Shown here: positions 33,218-33,853 of the stretch, one piece after another | Numbering within the stretch: the stretch's first letter is position 1 | Layout: every line of letters starts with the position of its first letter | NCBI GenBank assembly: GCA_028279305.1 | Contig: JANQOA010000263.1 | Coordinates: 1-33,853, forward strand | Length of the DNA stretch: 33,853 bases | Origin: Pseudomonadales bacterium | Lineage (GTDB): Bacteria; Pseudomonadota; Gammaproteobacteria; Pseudomonadales; Azotimanducaceae | Reading direction: 5' to 3' | Program-made: the position numbers and the translations under genes | The notes under the pieces: generated by a model | What the model saw: only the letters and a program-made list of their open reading frames with translations | Told to the model about the DNA's origin: nothing | The model's database searches: none

Positions 33218-33853
33218 TGAACACCTTCAAGCAATTGAAATTCCTCTGCTTCACCTTCCTCACCGCGGCCTGCCTGTCCGCTCAGGCCAGGGAATTGCCG
33301 GACTTTACCAGTATGGTTGAGGCAAATGCCCCGGCAGTGGTCAACATCAGTACCGTGGGTGAACCGCGCAGTGAGCGCAGCCAGCCGGGTGCGGAAAGCC
33401 TGGAAGAATTTTTCCGCCGCTTCGGCCCGCCGGGAGGACCCCGCTCAGCCCCGGCACCGTCCCGTTCCCTGGGCAGTGGATTTATCATCAGCAAAGACGG
33501 CTACATACTCACCAACCACCATGTTGTTGACGGCGCCAAGGAAATCATTGTGCGCCTCAGCGACCGCCGCGAACTGACCGCCGAGCTGGTGGGCAGCGAT
33601 AGCCGCGCGGACCTTGCGGTGCTGAAAGTAAATACCAAGATTGTGCTGCCGACGGTCAAAATCGGCGAGTCTGAAAAACTGGCTGTCGGCGAATGGGTGT
33701 TGGCCATCGGTTCTCCGTTTGGTTTTGACCACTCTGTTACCGCGGGCATCGTCAGCGCCAAAGGCCGCAGCCTGCCCACCGCCAGAAACGAAAACTATTT
33801 GCCGTACATCCAGACGGATGTAGCCATCAACCCCGGCAACTCCGGCGGGCCGC
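33217..33853 (+). CDS. mucD: Periplasmic serine protease MucD/DegP, 3' end beyond window
   Basis: MucD (DegP/HtrA family) degrades or refolds damaged periplasmic proteins and is a sigma-E target. The 212 codons visible start at ATG 33217, overlapping the rseC stop (TAATG). They encode a signal peptide (core FLCFTFLTAACL, cleavage near SAQA), a Q-linker-like region with GGPRSAPAPSR, and the trypsin-like domain. All three catalytic residues are seen: His102 in TNHHVVD, Asp132 in RADLAVL and Ser209 in GNSGGP, which sits at the very edge of the window. The two PDZ domains expected downstream lie outside. The gene is incomplete only because the window ends. Confidence 0.96.
   Translation, partial: MNTFKQLKFLCFTFLTAACLSAQARELPDFTSMVEANAPAVVNISTVGEPRSERSQPGAESLEEFFRRFGPPGGPRSAPAPSRSLGSGFIISKDGYILTNHHVVDGAKEIIVRLSDRRELTAELVGSDSRADLAVLKVNTKIVLPTVKIGESEKLAVGEWVLAIGSPFGFDHSVTAGIVSAKGRSLPTARNENYLPYIQTDVAINPGNSGGP

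Overview
This is a dense stretch of core chromosome, roughly 60% GC by eye, from a gammaproteobacterium of the Pseudomonas/Cellvibrio/Halieaceae kind. The assignment rests on gene order: xerD-dsbC-hom-recJ-prfB-lysS, the block HDOD-ygfZ / sdhE-ygfX / nadB / rpoE-rseA-rseB-rseC-mucD, ffh next to rpsP-rimM-trmD-rplS, and a long class-2 LeuA. I cannot name the genus. There are no tRNA or rRNA genes, CRISPR arrays, prophages or recognisable insertion sequences.

Layout. 89-3937: purL, convergent with a Nudix hydrolase and a DUF3135 protein (minus strand). 5144-8856: a gamma-carbonic-anhydrase-like protein, purT, then leuA preceded by a promoter and a candidate leucine-rich leader peptide. 8926-11030 (minus): a CorB/YfjD-type CBS membrane protein and the CcsA-like YpjD. 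11205-14658: ffh and the ribosomal operon rpsP-rimM-trmD-rplS. 14659-15103: a 445-bp spacer with repeats and an AT-richer core. 15104-23307: xerD, dsbC, hom, recJ, prfB (with the classical programmed +1 frameshift), lysS and ung. 23369-26233: a three-gene cluster matching the distal steps of valine catabolism (enoyl-CoA hydratase, 3-hydroxyisobutyryl-CoA hydrolase, 3-hydroxyisobutyrate dehydrogenase). 26265-27949 (minus): an HDOD protein and a short YgfZ. 28031-28723: sdhE and ygfX. 28693-30309 (minus): nadB. 30407-33853: the envelope-stress sigma factor rpoE with its regulators rseA, rseB, rseC and the start of the periplasmic protease mucD, cut by the window end.

How they work together. purL and purT serve purine synthesis, and PurT brings formate into that pathway. 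The ffh-to-rplS block supports co-translational targeting, ribosome maturation and tRNA methylation. sdhE, ygfX and ygfZ relate to flavin insertion into succinate dehydrogenase and Fe-S protein maintenance. RpoE, RseA and RseB form the anti-sigma circuit that senses envelope damage, and MucD degrades misfolded periplasmic proteins.

I did not find an obviously new multi-gene system. The parts I could not explain are small and non-coding: the rplS-xerD spacer with a perfect 13-bp inverted repeat, the putative leuA leader, three degenerate 30-bp repeats between leuA and corB, competing inverted repeats upstream of ffh, and an anti-Shine-Dalgarno-like sequence at the rimM start. Several genes use GTG or TTG starts, and some lack a visible ribosome binding site.
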